64,000 nucleotides of DNA, from assembly GCA_902826945.1 (NCBI GenBank), contig CADEGS010000004.1:1-64000 (forward strand). The letters run 5' to 3'. This document shows, one piece after another, positions 51,039-59,342 of this stretch (the stretch's first letter is position 1; each line of letters begins with the position of its first letter). This DNA comes from an uncultured bacterium. Lineage in GTDB: Bacteria > Planctomycetota > UBA1135 > GCA-002686595. The translations under genes and the position numbers were made by a program. The notes beneath the pieces are model-generated. The model saw only the letters and a program-made list of their open reading frames with translations. It searched no databases and had not been told where the DNA came from.

Positions 51039-52229
51039 TCAGGGGGTGCGCGGGGCGGGGGCGGGCTCGGCCGCGCTCGGCTGCACCACCGCACCCGGGC
51101 GCGCGCGCTGCAGGCCGTTGACGACGATGCGGTCGGTCGCGGCCAGGCCGGCGGTGACCACGCGCTGGCCGTCCTCGAGCGCCCCGATCTCGACGCGCCG
51201 GCCGTGCACGACGTTCGTCTCGTCCACGACCAGCGCGTAACGGCCGCCCTGGTCGGAGAGCAGCGCGACGTCGGGCGCCACGAGCGCGGCCTGCGTCTGC
51301 ACCGGGAAGCGCAGCCGCACGAACAGCCCCGGCAGGAGCAGCTCGTCCTCGTTCTCGAAGCGGCAGCGCACCTGGATCGTGCTGGTGGCGGGATCGAGCC
51401 GCGGGTCCACGTACTCGATGCGCCCGCGGACCGTGAACGCCTCCTGGTCGGCGATGGCGAGCTCGACCGGCCACCACTCGCCCGGGGCCACCTGCCCCGG
51501 CTCGGAGGGCTCGGCGCGCGCCAGGCGCGCGCGGCGCACCGCCAGCAGGTCGCTCTCGCTGACGTCCACGGTCACGTAGATCGGCCGCGATGCGACCAGC
51601 GTGGCGAGCAGGGTCGGTCCGCCCTGGCCGACGAGGTTGCCCGCGTCGACGAGGTTCTTCGTGATGCGGCCGGCGAACGGCGCGCGCACCTCGCAGAAGC
51701 CGAGGTCGAGCCGCGCGCTCGCGAGCTCGGCGCGCGCCGCCTCGACGGCCGCCGCAGCGGACTCGCGCGCGGCCGCCTTGACGATGCGGTCGATGTCGCT
51801 GCCGGCGCGCTGCGCCGCGAGCTCCTCCGCGACGCGCGCGTCGGCCTCGGCGCCGCGAAAGGCCGCCTCGGCGGCCGCCAGGCGCGCGCCGGCGCGCGCG
51901 ACGACGGCTTCGTAGGGGCGCCGATCGATCACGAGCAAGAGGTCGCCCTCGGACACCTGCGCGCCGGGCTGGAACAGGACCTGGTCCAGGAATCCGCCGA
52001 CGCGCGCGCGCAGGTCCACCGTCAGGAAGGCCTCCGTCGTGCCGCTGTACTCGAGGTAGCGCGTGACGTCGCGCAGCGAGGGCGTCGCGACGGTGACCTC
52101 CGGCGGCGGCGGCGGGACGAAGGCGTTCGCCTGCGGGGCGCAGCCTGCGAGCGCGGCGAGGCCTAGCGCGCGCAGCAGCGCCCGAACCGGTGCCGATGGG
52201 TGCCGTTCCGTCCGTCGCTCGTTCGTCAT
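51039..52229 (-). CDS. RND efflux periplasmic adaptor, lipoprotein
   Basis: A 396-residue membrane-fusion protein. The signal peptide ends LAALAGC (lipobox). Next come the barrel-sandwich hybrid (VRARVGGFLDQVLF-like ARVGGFLDQVLFQPG and VRAPFAGRITKNLVDAG), a coiled-coil hairpin between them, and a beta-barrel with VELAIADQEAFTVRGRIEY. These are standard for AcrA/MexA proteins. It links the inner-membrane pump to the outer-membrane channel. Its ATG overlaps the stop of the TolC-like gene by 4 bp (ATGA), and the pump gene follows after 9 nt. Confidence 0.94.
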   Translation of the reverse strand: MTNERRTERHPSAPVRALLRALGLAALAGCAPQANAFVPPPPPEVTVATPSLRDVTRYLEYSGTTEAFLTVDLRARVGGFLDQVLFQPGAQVSEGDLLLVIDRRPYEAVVARAGARLAAAEAAFRGAEADARVAEELAAQRAGSDIDRIVKAAARESAAAAVEAARAELASARLDLGFCEVRAPFAGRITKNLVDAGNLVGQGGPTLLATLVASRPIYVTVDVSESDLLAVRRARLARAEPSEPGQVAPGEWWPVELAIADQEAFTVRGRIEYVDPRLDPATSTIQVRCRFENEDELLLPGLFVRLRFPVQTQAALVAPDVALLSDQGGRYALVVDETNVVHGRRVEIGALEDGQRVVTAGLAATDRIVVNGLQRARPGAVVQPSAAEPAPAPRTP

Positions 52230-53884
52230 GGCTCTCTCCTCGGAGCGGTGTCGCCGCCGTGCGCGGCGGGAGGATCGCCGGCCGCGCGCTGATCCTGCTC
52301 GGGATCGAGCACCAGCACGTCGCCCCAGTCCGTGCGCGCCCGCATCGCCGCGGCCGTCGCGCGCGGGACGAGCGCGCGCGCGCCGCGCACCTCCCAGCCG
52401 CCGCCCAGCGCGCGGAACGTGGCGATCGCGGCGATGGCCGTGCCGGCCTGCGCCAGCACGAGCCGGTTCTGCCTGTCCACCAGGTCGCTCTGCGCCTGGT
52501 CCACGCGCAGGAAGTCCACGGCGCCCTGGCGGTACTGGATCAGCGCCAGCTCGAGCGAGCGCTGCGCGGCGCGCACGCTCGCCGCCAGGCGCTCGGCCTG
52601 CTCGCGGCCGCGCAGGAAGCGCGACAGCCCGCCCTCGACCTCGGCCGCCGCCACGAGCACGACCTGCTGGTAGGCGGCGCGCGCCTCCTCGAAGCGCGCG
52701 TCGGCGGCGCGCACGCGGCTCTTGATGCGCCCGTAGTCGAGGAGCGGCCACTGCACGCCGAGGCCGACGAAGCCCTCGAACGAGTCCGCGCCGAGGAGGT
52801 CGCCCGGGCCGGGCGAGCCGACGACCGTGTCCGACGAGGTCGTGCGGAAGCCCGTGCGCCCCGAGAGCGCGATCGCCGGGTAGCGCTCCGCCCGGATCGC
52901 GCCGATCAGCGCGCAGAGCGCGGCGGCCGTACGCTCGGCGGCGCGCACGTCGGGCCGGCGGCGCAAGAGGTCCGCGGGCACGCCGAGCGCGATCGCCGCC
53001 GGCGGCGCCGGTACCGCTCCGGGGCCGAGCTCGAGGACCAGGTCCGCGGGCGGCCGTCCGAGCAGCACGCCGAGCGCGAGCTCCGTCTGCCGCAGCCGGT
53101 CCGCCAGCACGGGCACGAAGGCCTCGGTGTTCGCCAGCGTCGCCTCGGCCCCGGCGACGTCGAGCTCCGACACGGCGCCGGCGCGCTGGCGCGCGACGGT
53201 CAAGGCCAGCGTGTCGCGCTGGGCGGCGACGTTCGCGCGCGTCAGCGCGAGCTGCTCCTGCAGCGAGCGCAGCGTCACGTAGGTGCTCGCGACCTCCGCC
53301 GCCAGCGCCACGGCGAACGCGTCGTGCTCCGCCAGCGCGGCCTCGAGCGCGGCGTCGGCGGACTCGATCCCTCTCCGGAAGCGGCCCCACAGGTCGAGCT
53401 CCCACGCCGCCTGCAGCCCGACCGAGAGCGCCTCGTACGAGCGGTCGCCGGCGCCGAGCGGCGTGTTCCGGCTCTCGCGCCGCGTCGCGGCCTCGCCGAC
53501 CGCCGGCTGCGACTGCGGGAAGAGCTGGCTCGCCGCGAGGCCGCGCAGCGCCTGCGCCTGCAGCACGCGCAGCCCGGCCTGCCGCAGGGTGAGGCTCTGC
53601 TCGCGTGCGCTCGCGACCAGGCGCTCGAGCACGGGGTCGCCGAACGCCTCCCACCACGCCGGCGAGGCCGGCGGCGCCGGGTCGCCCTCGGCCGCGGCGG
53701 CCGCGGACCAGCGCTCCGCCAGCGGGGCCTCGGGGGTCCGGTAGTCCGGCCCGACCAGGCAGCCGCTCAGCCCCGCGAGCGCGGTCGCTCCGAGCGCGTC
53801 CCGGAACGTCCGGCGATCGCGCGGCCGCGCCGTCGCTCCACGCGTCGTCCGCCCCGGGCCCGAGTCCTCGCGCGGATCCTCCAC
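52226..53884 (-). CDS. Outer-membrane efflux channel lipoprotein (NodT/OprM family)
   Basis: A 552-residue TolC-like protein. The lipobox is LAGLSGC followed by LVGPDYRTP, the classic NodT/OprM start. Two repeats of long helices and barrel strands follow, each with conserved blocks (SLTLRQAGLRVLQAQAL; AWELDLWGRFRRGIESADA; VPADLLRRRPDVRAAE; VQWPLLDYGRIKSRV). The N-terminal 30 residues before the signal are Arg-rich, so the true start may lie downstream of 53884, but no better codon was found. It is first in the RND operon. It lies 40 nt downstream of the Sel1-repeat lipoprotein and may be co-transcribed with it. Confidence 0.92.
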   Translation of the reverse strand: MEDPREDSGPGRTTRGATARPRDRRTFRDALGATALAGLSGCLVGPDYRTPEAPLAERWSAAAAAEGDPAPPASPAWWEAFGDPVLERLVASAREQSLTLRQAGLRVLQAQALRGLAASQLFPQSQPAVGEAATRRESRNTPLGAGDRSYEALSVGLQAAWELDLWGRFRRGIESADAALEAALAEHDAFAVALAAEVASTYVTLRSLQEQLALTRANVAAQRDTLALTVARQRAGAVSELDVAGAEATLANTEAFVPVLADRLRQTELALGVLLGRPPADLVLELGPGAVPAPPAAIALGVPADLLRRRPDVRAAERTAAALCALIGAIRAERYPAIALSGRTGFRTTSSDTVVGSPGPGDLLGADSFEGFVGLGVQWPLLDYGRIKSRVRAADARFEEARAAYQQVVLVAAAEVEGGLSRFLRGREQAERLAASVRAAQRSLELALIQYRQGAVDFLRVDQAQSDLVDRQNRLVLAQAGTAIAAIATFRALGGGWEVRGARALVPRATAAAMRARTDWGDVLVLDPEQDQRAAGDPPAAHGGDTAPRREP

Positions 53885-53924
53885 GCGGAGGTTGAGCGGA
53901 GACCCGGGACAGCCCCCGGTGGCG

Positions 53925-55319
53925 CTACGAGCCGGACGGCCAGCCGCGCGTCCAGGCGGACGTGAGCGCGCTCGCCGCGGGGAGCGTCAGCGCCGTCGGC
54001 TCGGGCCGCCACGCGCGCGCCCGTCCCTCGGCCGCCTCGATCGCCTCGGGCGGGAGCGAGCGGGCCAGCGCCGCGCGGCGCGCGGCCGCCACGTCGTCGC
54101 CCGCGCTCGCCGCGAGCGCGTACCAGACGTACGCGTCGCGCTCGCTCTGCGCGACGCCGAGGCCGCGCTCGGTCAGGTGCCCCAGGCGGCACAGCGCACG
54201 CGCGTGTCCCTGCAGCGCGGCGCGCTCGGTCCAGCGGTAGGCCTCGCCCGCGTCCGTGGAGACGCCGCGCCCGCGCAGGCACAGGAGCGCGAGGTCCACC
54301 TGCGCCGCGGCCAGCCCCTGCTCGGCCGCGAGCCGCAGGAGGCGCGCGGCGCGCACGTCGTCGGACGGGCCGCCGCGCCCCTCGAGCAGCAGGCGCGCGA
54401 GCGCGTGGCGCGCGTGCGGCACGCCTTGCTCCGCCGCCAGCGCGAGCCAGCGGCGCGCCTCGCGGTCGTCCTGCGGCACGCCCCGCCCTTGCAGGCACAG
54501 GAGCCCGAGCCGCGCCTGCGCGGTCGCCTGGCCCTGCTCGGCCGCCCGACGGTACCAGCGCGCAGCGCGCGCGGTGTCGGGCGCGCCGGCCTGGCCCTCC
54601 TCGAGCAGCGCGGCGAGCAGGACCATCGCGTCGGCGTCCTCGTCCCCGGCGTGCTCTTCCGCCGCGTCGGCCTCGGACGTCGCCGCGCTCGCATCCTCGG
54701 CAGCGGCCTGCGCGGCGAGCGGGAAGCTCTCGAAGATCTCGGCCACGGCCTCGTCCGCGGCGCGCGCGACGTCGCCGCGCAACGCCGGCGTCGAGCGCAC
54801 GATGCGCGCCGCTTCCCAGACGACGGTGCGCTGCCGGGCGTCGGCCACCTGCAGGAGCAGCGCGACCTCGGTCGCGCGCGCGAGCGGCTCGCGATATCCC
54901 GCGGCCCACTCGGTGTCGGAGATGGGACGGATGACCGCGACCGGATAGGGGTCGGGCACCGTGTCCAGCACCCTGCGCGAGCAGGGCACGAGCTGCACGA
55001 GCAGGTCCGGATCGTTCGCGCGGCCGAAGCCGCGCGCCTCCATCTCACGCGCGGCGGCGGCCTGGAGCGCGGCGTGCAGCGGATCCTCGCCGTCGCCGCC
55101 CGCGAAGCCGTAGGTGCGGTGCTCGCCCCACGACGTGTCGGAGTCGCCGTGGACCAGCCGCGCGCTGCTGGAGCAGCCGGGTGCGGCGAGCGACGCGAGC
55201 GCGAGCAGCAGGGCTCCCGACCGCGCTGCCCGTGCGACCCGCGCAGGGCGAAGCGGCGCGCGCCAGACGGCCTCGAGGCCGCGCGGGATCCCGGGCTCAG
55301 GGCGGCGGTGCGAGCTCAT
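53925..55319 (-). CDS. Lipoprotein with DUF4136-like domain and five Sel1 repeats
   Basis: A 464-residue exported protein. The signal ends LAAPGC (lipobox). Residues 50-200 resemble DUF4136 (SWGEHRTYGF, then AAREMEARGF and DLLVQL). After an acidic linker, residues 245-420 hold about five Sel1/TPR-like repeats, for example LGLLCLQGRGVPQDDREARR and LARLLLEGRGGPSDDVRAAR. Sel1 repeats serve as scaffolds for protein contacts. Start ATG at 55319 has GGGAG 9 nt upstream. The stop is 40 nt before the RND outer-membrane channel, so it may help its assembly or be a separate unit. Confidence 0.85.
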   Translation of the reverse strand: MSSHRRPEPGIPRGLEAVWRAPLRPARVARAARSGALLLALASLAAPGCSSSARLVHGDSDTSWGEHRTYGFAGGDGEDPLHAALQAAAAREMEARGFGRANDPDLLVQLVPCSRRVLDTVPDPYPVAVIRPISDTEWAAGYREPLARATEVALLLQVADARQRTVVWEAARIVRSTPALRGDVARAADEAVAEIFESFPLAAQAAAEDASAATSEADAAEEHAGDEDADAMVLLAALLEEGQAGAPDTARAARWYRRAAEQGQATAQARLGLLCLQGRGVPQDDREARRWLALAAEQGVPHARHALARLLLEGRGGPSDDVRAARLLRLAAEQGLAAAQVDLALLCLRGRGVSTDAGEAYRWTERAALQGHARALCRLGHLTERGLGVAQSERDAYVWYALAASAGDDVAAARRAALARSLPPEAIEAAEGRARAWRPEPTALTLPAASALTSAWTRGWPSGS

Positions 55320-55445
55320 GTTCGGCGCTCCCTTCGTACTGCGATCGTGGTTCCTCGGGGACCGTGCTTCAAGAAGGCGTGGCGCAGGCCGAGAGCGATC
55401 GAGACCGGCCTGGAGAGGAGAGGGGCGCCGCGCTGCACGGGGCTC

Positions 55446-55616
55446 TCATCGGGTGGCCGCGCCGCGCGCCTTCAGCTCCACCGCGGCGATCGCGCCCGGC
55501 CCGGGGACGAGGGCCGGCCCTCGGCAGAGATCGTCTTTACGAACGAGGACGAGGCGCACCGCCGGCGAGGGCAATCGCTCGCCGGGCGCGGTCCGTCGTG
55601 CGGGTCGAGGCGTCAC
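55446..55616 (-). CDS. Possible small protein after the MFS gene
   Basis: A 56-residue reading frame whose GTG overlaps the MFS stop by 4 bp (GTGA), as in real gene pairs here. The second half (VRLVLVRKDDLCRGPALVPG) has protein-like composition; the first part is Arg/Pro-rich. It has no recognised homologue. It may be a short real gene, a remnant or chance. The rest of 55320-55612 shows no gene on the plus strand. Confidence 0.22.
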   Translation of the reverse strand: MTPRPARRTAPGERLPSPAVRLVLVRKDDLCRGPALVPGPGAIAAVELKARGAATR

Positions 55617-56890
55617 TCCAGCCGGTCCACGCGCCGCAGCTCGGGGAAGAGCCACGCCCACAGCCCGGTCACGAGGACGGACGCCGCGCCGCCGAGCACC
55701 GCGGCGAGCACCGGGCCGAACAGGCGCGCGGTCACGCCGCTCTCGAACTCGCCGAGCTCGTTCGAGGCGCCGATGAAGAGGTAGGAGACCGCCGCCACCC
55801 GCCCGCGCATCGCGTCGGGCGCGACGACCTGGATCAGCGTCTGGCGCACGTAGACCGAGACCATGTCGGCGCCGCCCAGCGTGACCAGAGCGCCGAGCGA
55901 GAGCGCGAAGTCGCGCGAGAGGCCGAACACCACGGTCGCCAGGCCGAAGACCGCCACGCCGCCGAACATCCAGTGCCCGGCGCGGCGCTGGATCGGGCGC
56001 GCGGCGAGCAGGAGCGCCATCGCCGTGGCTCCCAGCGCCGGCGCGGTGCGCAGGAGGCCGAAGCCCTCGGCGCCGACGTGCAGGATGTCGCGCGCGAACA
56101 CCGGCAGGAGCGCCGTCGCTCCGCCGAGCAGCACCGCGAAGAGGTCGAGCGAGATCGCGCCCAGGACGACGCGCTCGCGCCTCAGGTAGGCGAGCCCCTC
56201 GCGCACGGCCTGCACGCGCGAGCCCGGCTGGCGCTCGGGCGTCGTCGGCCGCCGCACGCACAGGAGGCCCAGGATCGAGAGCACGTACAGCGCGAGCGAC
56301 ACGCCGTAGGAATGCGCCGACGACCAGCGCCCGACGACGACGCCGGCCAGCGCCGGCCCGGAGATCGAGCCGACCTGGAAGCAGAGCGAGTTCCACGCGA
56401 TCGCGCGCCGCAGCAGCCCGCGCGGCACGAGCATCGGCGCCAGCGCCGTGCCGGCCGGCGCGCGGAAGGCGCGCGCGACGCCGAAGGCGAAGGCGATCCC
56501 GATCAGCCCGCGCGCGCTCAGCGCGCCGGCCACCTGGGCCGCCAGGAGCGCGGCCGCGCACAGCGCCTCGGCGGCGAAGCACGCGATCAAGATCCCCCGG
56601 CGCGAGGCGCGGTCCGCGACGACGCCCGCCGGCAGCGCGAGGAAGAAGAGCGGCAGGAAGCTCGCCAGCCCGACCAGGCCGACGTAGAAGGCCGACTCCG
56701 CCACGCCGCGCTCGGCGCGCGTCAGGTCGTAGACCTGCCAGCCCATCGTCACGCTCTGCGCGACGGTCCCGAGCACGCCGCAGCAGCGGCTGACCAGGAA
56801 CACGATGAAGTCCCGCTCCCGCAGGAGCGCGCGCGCGCCGGGGTCGGTGCTCGCGGTGTCGGCTGCGGCGCTGGTGGGAGGCGGCGGCAT
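55613..56890 (-). CDS. MFS transporter (EntS-like, MFS_3 group)
   Basis: A 425-residue inner-membrane protein with about 12 helices. The loop between helices 2 and 3 reads LALPAGVVADRASRRGIL, a variant of the MFS motif A, and the start FLVSRCCGVLGTVAQSVTMGWQVYDLT is typical of the EntS/MFS_3 group, which exports siderophores or drugs. A second motif A-like loop is in the C-terminal half (RPIQRRAGHWMFGG). It lies 35 nt downstream of the PqiC-like lipoprotein gene and may belong to the Mla transcript. Substrate unknown. Confidence 0.88.
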   Translation of the reverse strand: MPPPPTSAAADTASTDPGARALLRERDFIVFLVSRCCGVLGTVAQSVTMGWQVYDLTRAERGVAESAFYVGLVGLASFLPLFFLALPAGVVADRASRRGILIACFAAEALCAAALLAAQVAGALSARGLIGIAFAFGVARAFRAPAGTALAPMLVPRGLLRRAIAWNSLCFQVGSISGPALAGVVVGRWSSAHSYGVSLALYVLSILGLLCVRRPTTPERQPGSRVQAVREGLAYLRRERVVLGAISLDLFAVLLGGATALLPVFARDILHVGAEGFGLLRTAPALGATAMALLLAARPIQRRAGHWMFGGVAVFGLATVVFGLSRDFALSLGALVTLGGADMVSVYVRQTLIQVVAPDAMRGRVAAVSYLFIGASNELGEFESGVTARLFGPVLAAVLGGAASVLVTGLWAWLFPELRRVDRLE

Positions 56891-56925
56891 CGGGAGCGCG
56901 AAGGGAGGGATCGGAGCTGCGGCGG

Positions 56926-57576
56926 TCAGCGGGGGAGCGCGCCCGCCGTGCGCGCGATCTCGGCGGCGAGCTCGGCCACCAGCGCGCTCATCGCCTCGAC
57001 GAGGTCCGGCGTCTCGGGGCTCGCGGCCCGGCGCTCGAGGGCGAACGGGTGGACGGCGCGGTCGCTCGCGCGCAGGTTGCGCAGGCTCCAGAAGCCCGCG
57101 AGGCGCACGCGGCCCTCGCGGTCGCCCTCGAAGGCGGCGGCGTCGAGCTCGACCTGCAGCGCGGGGCGCTCGGACGACGGCGCGGGATGGGCGATGACCG
57201 AGCCGCGCGGCAAGAGCGCCGCGAGGTCGAGCGCCAGCACGCGCAGGAAGGCCTTGTCGAGCGGCTCCGCCCAGCGGTCCACGCGCGAGGGCTCGAGCTG
57301 GTTCGGGCCGACGCGCCGCACGACCTCCGGGCGCAGCAGGTAGTCGGGCAGGCGCAGCGGGCCGACCAGCACGCCGGCCCCCGCGCCCGCGGGCACGGCG
57401 CCGCCGCCCGCATCGGCGAGCGCCGCGCCGGCCGCCGCGCGCGGCGCGAGCACGAAGAAGCGCGTCGGGTCCGCACGCGGCTCGAGCACGGTGCAGGCGG
57501 CCAGCGCCAGCGCGGCGAGCGCTGCGGCGAAAGAGCGGCGGGAAGAGGCGTGCGGACGCGGTCGGGGTCGGGTCAT
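56926..57576 (-). CDS. PqiC-like auxiliary lipoprotein of the Mla-type transporter
   Basis: A 216-residue exported protein. The signal ends LALAAC (lipobox) followed by a PTRFFVLAP strand. LVGPLRLPDYLLRPEVVRR and LEPSRVDRWAEPLDKAF are the usual blocks of ABC-type transport auxiliary lipoproteins (PqiC/DUF330). They bind the outer membrane side of MCE-protein bridges. Its ATG overlaps the stop of the MlaD-like gene by 4 bp (ATGA), which ties it to the transporter. Length fits the family. Confidence 0.87.
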   Translation of the reverse strand: MTRPRPRPHASSRRSFAAALAALALAACTVLEPRADPTRFFVLAPRAAAGAALADAGGGAVPAGAGAGVLVGPLRLPDYLLRPEVVRRVGPNQLEPSRVDRWAEPLDKAFLRVLALDLAALLPRGSVIAHPAPSSERPALQVELDAAAFEGDREGRVRLAGFWSLRNLRASDRAVHPFALERRAASPETPDLVEAMSALVAELAAEIARTAGALPR

Positions 57577-58574
57577 GGCTTGCTCGGGACGTCTCGGCCG
57601 CGCAGGAGGGCGCTCGGGTCGCGCTCCAGGAGCTCGGTCAGCCCGCGCAGCGAGCGCGAGGCGCTCGCGAGCTCGGCCAGCGCCTCCTGGAGCCGGACGA
57701 CCAGCGGGGCCTCGGGGTCGAAGAGGCCGCGCGCGGCGGCCAGCGTGCGCGAGACCTCCTCCTCGACCAGGACCGCGCGGCGCGCGGCCAGGTCGAGGCC
57801 GGCGATCGCGGGGCGCAGCTCCTCGAGCGTGCGCTCGAGCGAGCCCGCGGCGCCCTCGACCGCGTGCGACATCGAGGTCACGCTGCCGGACAGCGGGTCG
57901 ACCTGCGCGCGCAGCGCGCCCGCCGCCTCGTCGATCGTTCCCAGCGCGCGCACGAGCGCGGCGGGGATCGAGCGCGCCTCGGACGAGGCGACCAGCTCGC
58001 GCAGCGCGCGCGAGGTCTCGATCAGGTCGGCCACCATGCCCTCGAGGTCCATCTCGCTCAGGCGCTCGACGATGCGCTGCACCTCCTCGAGCGGCGTCGG
58101 CAGCGTCGGGATCTCCTGCAGCTCCGACTCGCCGCCGAACAGCCGCAGCGGCGTGTCGGGCGCCATCTCGAGCGCGACGTAGCGGTTGCCGGTGACGAAG
58201 CTCTCGAGGTCGAGGCGCGCGCGCAGGCCGCGCTCGACGATCCGCTGCATGCGCGACGGCTCGAAGGTCACGTCGTAGCCGCTGCGGCTCTCGATCAGGT
58301 CCTCGTCGAGCACGATCGTCACCGGGATCGTCGTCGAGGGGCCCTCCTCGGTGAGGCGCAGCCGGATGCTCGTCACCGCGCCCACCTGGACCCCCTGGAA
58401 CTTGACCGGCGCGCCGACGTCGAGGCCGTCGACCTTGCCGCGGAAGTAGAGCACGAACGGGTGCTTGCGGTGGAAGAGGTCGCCGCCGCCGATCAGGATC
58501 AGCCCGATCAGCGCCACGACGACCGCGCCGACGACGAAGCCGCCGATCAGCGTCGGGCTGGCGCGCCGGGTCAC
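57573..58574 (-). CDS. MCE (MlaD-like) substrate-binding protein
   Basis: A 333-residue protein with one N-terminal membrane helix (IGGFVVGAVVVALIGLILI) and an MCE domain at about 38-120: FVLYFRGKVDGLDVGAPVKF, GVQVGAVTSIRL. The C-terminal 200 residues are helical and would form a tunnel or bridge, as in PqiB/YebT-like proteins, though only one MCE domain is present. It binds lipid between the permease and the auxiliary lipoprotein. GTG start overlaps the ATPase stop (GTGA). Confidence 0.92.
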   Translation of the reverse strand: MTRRASPTLIGGFVVGAVVVALIGLILIGGGDLFHRKHPFVLYFRGKVDGLDVGAPVKFQGVQVGAVTSIRLRLTEEGPSTTIPVTIVLDEDLIESRSGYDVTFEPSRMQRIVERGLRARLDLESFVTGNRYVALEMAPDTPLRLFGGESELQEIPTLPTPLEEVQRIVERLSEMDLEGMVADLIETSRALRELVASSEARSIPAALVRALGTIDEAAGALRAQVDPLSGSVTSMSHAVEGAAGSLERTLEELRPAIAGLDLAARRAVLVEEEVSRTLAAARGLFDPEAPLVVRLQEALAELASASRSLRGLTELLERDPSALLRGRDVPSKP

Positions 58575-59341
58575 GCGTCCCTCCGCGGCGGCGCCTCGGC
58601 CGCGCGCGCCAGGAAGCGGCGCACCTTGGGCTCGCCGCTCGTCGCGAGCAGCTCGCGCGGGTCGCCGTGTGCGGTCATCGTGCGCGTCTCCGGGTCGAGG
58701 AAGATCGCCGTGTCGGCGATGGTGAAGATGCTGGCGAGCTCGTGGGTCACGACCACGACGGTCGCGCCCAGGCTGGCGCGCAGCTCGAGGATCAGCTCGT
58801 CGAGCAGGCGCGAGCTGATCGGGTCGAGGCCGGCGCTGGGCTCGTCGAAGAAGAGGATCTCGGGGTCGAGCGCGATCGCGCGCGCCAGGCCGGCGCGCTT
58901 CTGCATGCCGCCGCTGATCTCGCTCGGGTAGTGGTCCTCGAAGCCCTGCAGGCCGACCAGCGCGAGCTTGAGCGCCGCCACCTCGCGCACCTCCGCGGGC
59001 GCGAGCTCGGTGTACTGCTCGAGCGGCAGGGAGACGTTCTCCGCCAGCGTCAGCGAGCTCCACAGCGCGCCGCGCTGGTAGAGGATGCCAGAGCGGCGCA
59101 GGATGCGCCCGCGCTCGTCGGCGTCGGCGGCGGTGAAGCTCGTGTCGCCGTAGTAGACCTCGCCCTGCGCGGGCTCGAGCAGGCCGACCATGTGCCGCAG
59201 GAGCGTGCTCTTGCCGCAGCCGCTCGGCCCCATGATGACGAAGACGTCGCCGCGGCCGACGTCGAAGTCGAGGTCGCGCTGCAGCACGAAGGAGCCGTAC
59301 GCCATCGTCAGGCCGCGCACGCGGATGTGGGGCGGCCGCAC
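58571..59341 (-). CDS. ABC transporter ATPase, MlaF-like
   Basis: A 256-residue cytoplasmic ATPase of the lipid transporter. Walker A is MGPSGCGKSTLLRHM (near residue 37), the signature SEISGGMQKRAGLARA is the MlaF-type form, Walker B is ILFFDEPSAGLDP and the switch His is VVVVTHEL. It starts with GTG 1 nt after the permease stop. The MlaE permease, this ATPase, the MCE protein and the PqiC-like lipoprotein form one coupled operon. Confidence 0.94.
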   Translation of the reverse strand: MRPPHIRVRGLTMAYGSFVLQRDLDFDVGRGDVFVIMGPSGCGKSTLLRHMVGLLEPAQGEVYYGDTSFTAADADERGRILRRSGILYQRGALWSSLTLAENVSLPLEQYTELAPAEVREVAALKLALVGLQGFEDHYPSEISGGMQKRAGLARAIALDPEILFFDEPSAGLDPISSRLLDELILELRASLGATVVVVTHELASIFTIADTAIFLDPETRTMTAHGDPRELLATSGEPKVRRFLARAAEAPPRRDA

Positions 59342-59342
59342 G

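Noticed and set aside
47583..52166. A 1527-residue plus-strand open frame opposite the RND operon
   Set aside because: No recognisable motif, low-complexity Arg/Gln/His content; the opposite strand encodes a complete pump and adaptor.
55500..55600. Similarity of the small frame after the MFS gene to peptidyl-tRNA hydrolase 2
   Set aside because: Only a short VLVRKDDL stretch resembles it; the catalytic residues and the rest of the fold are absent.
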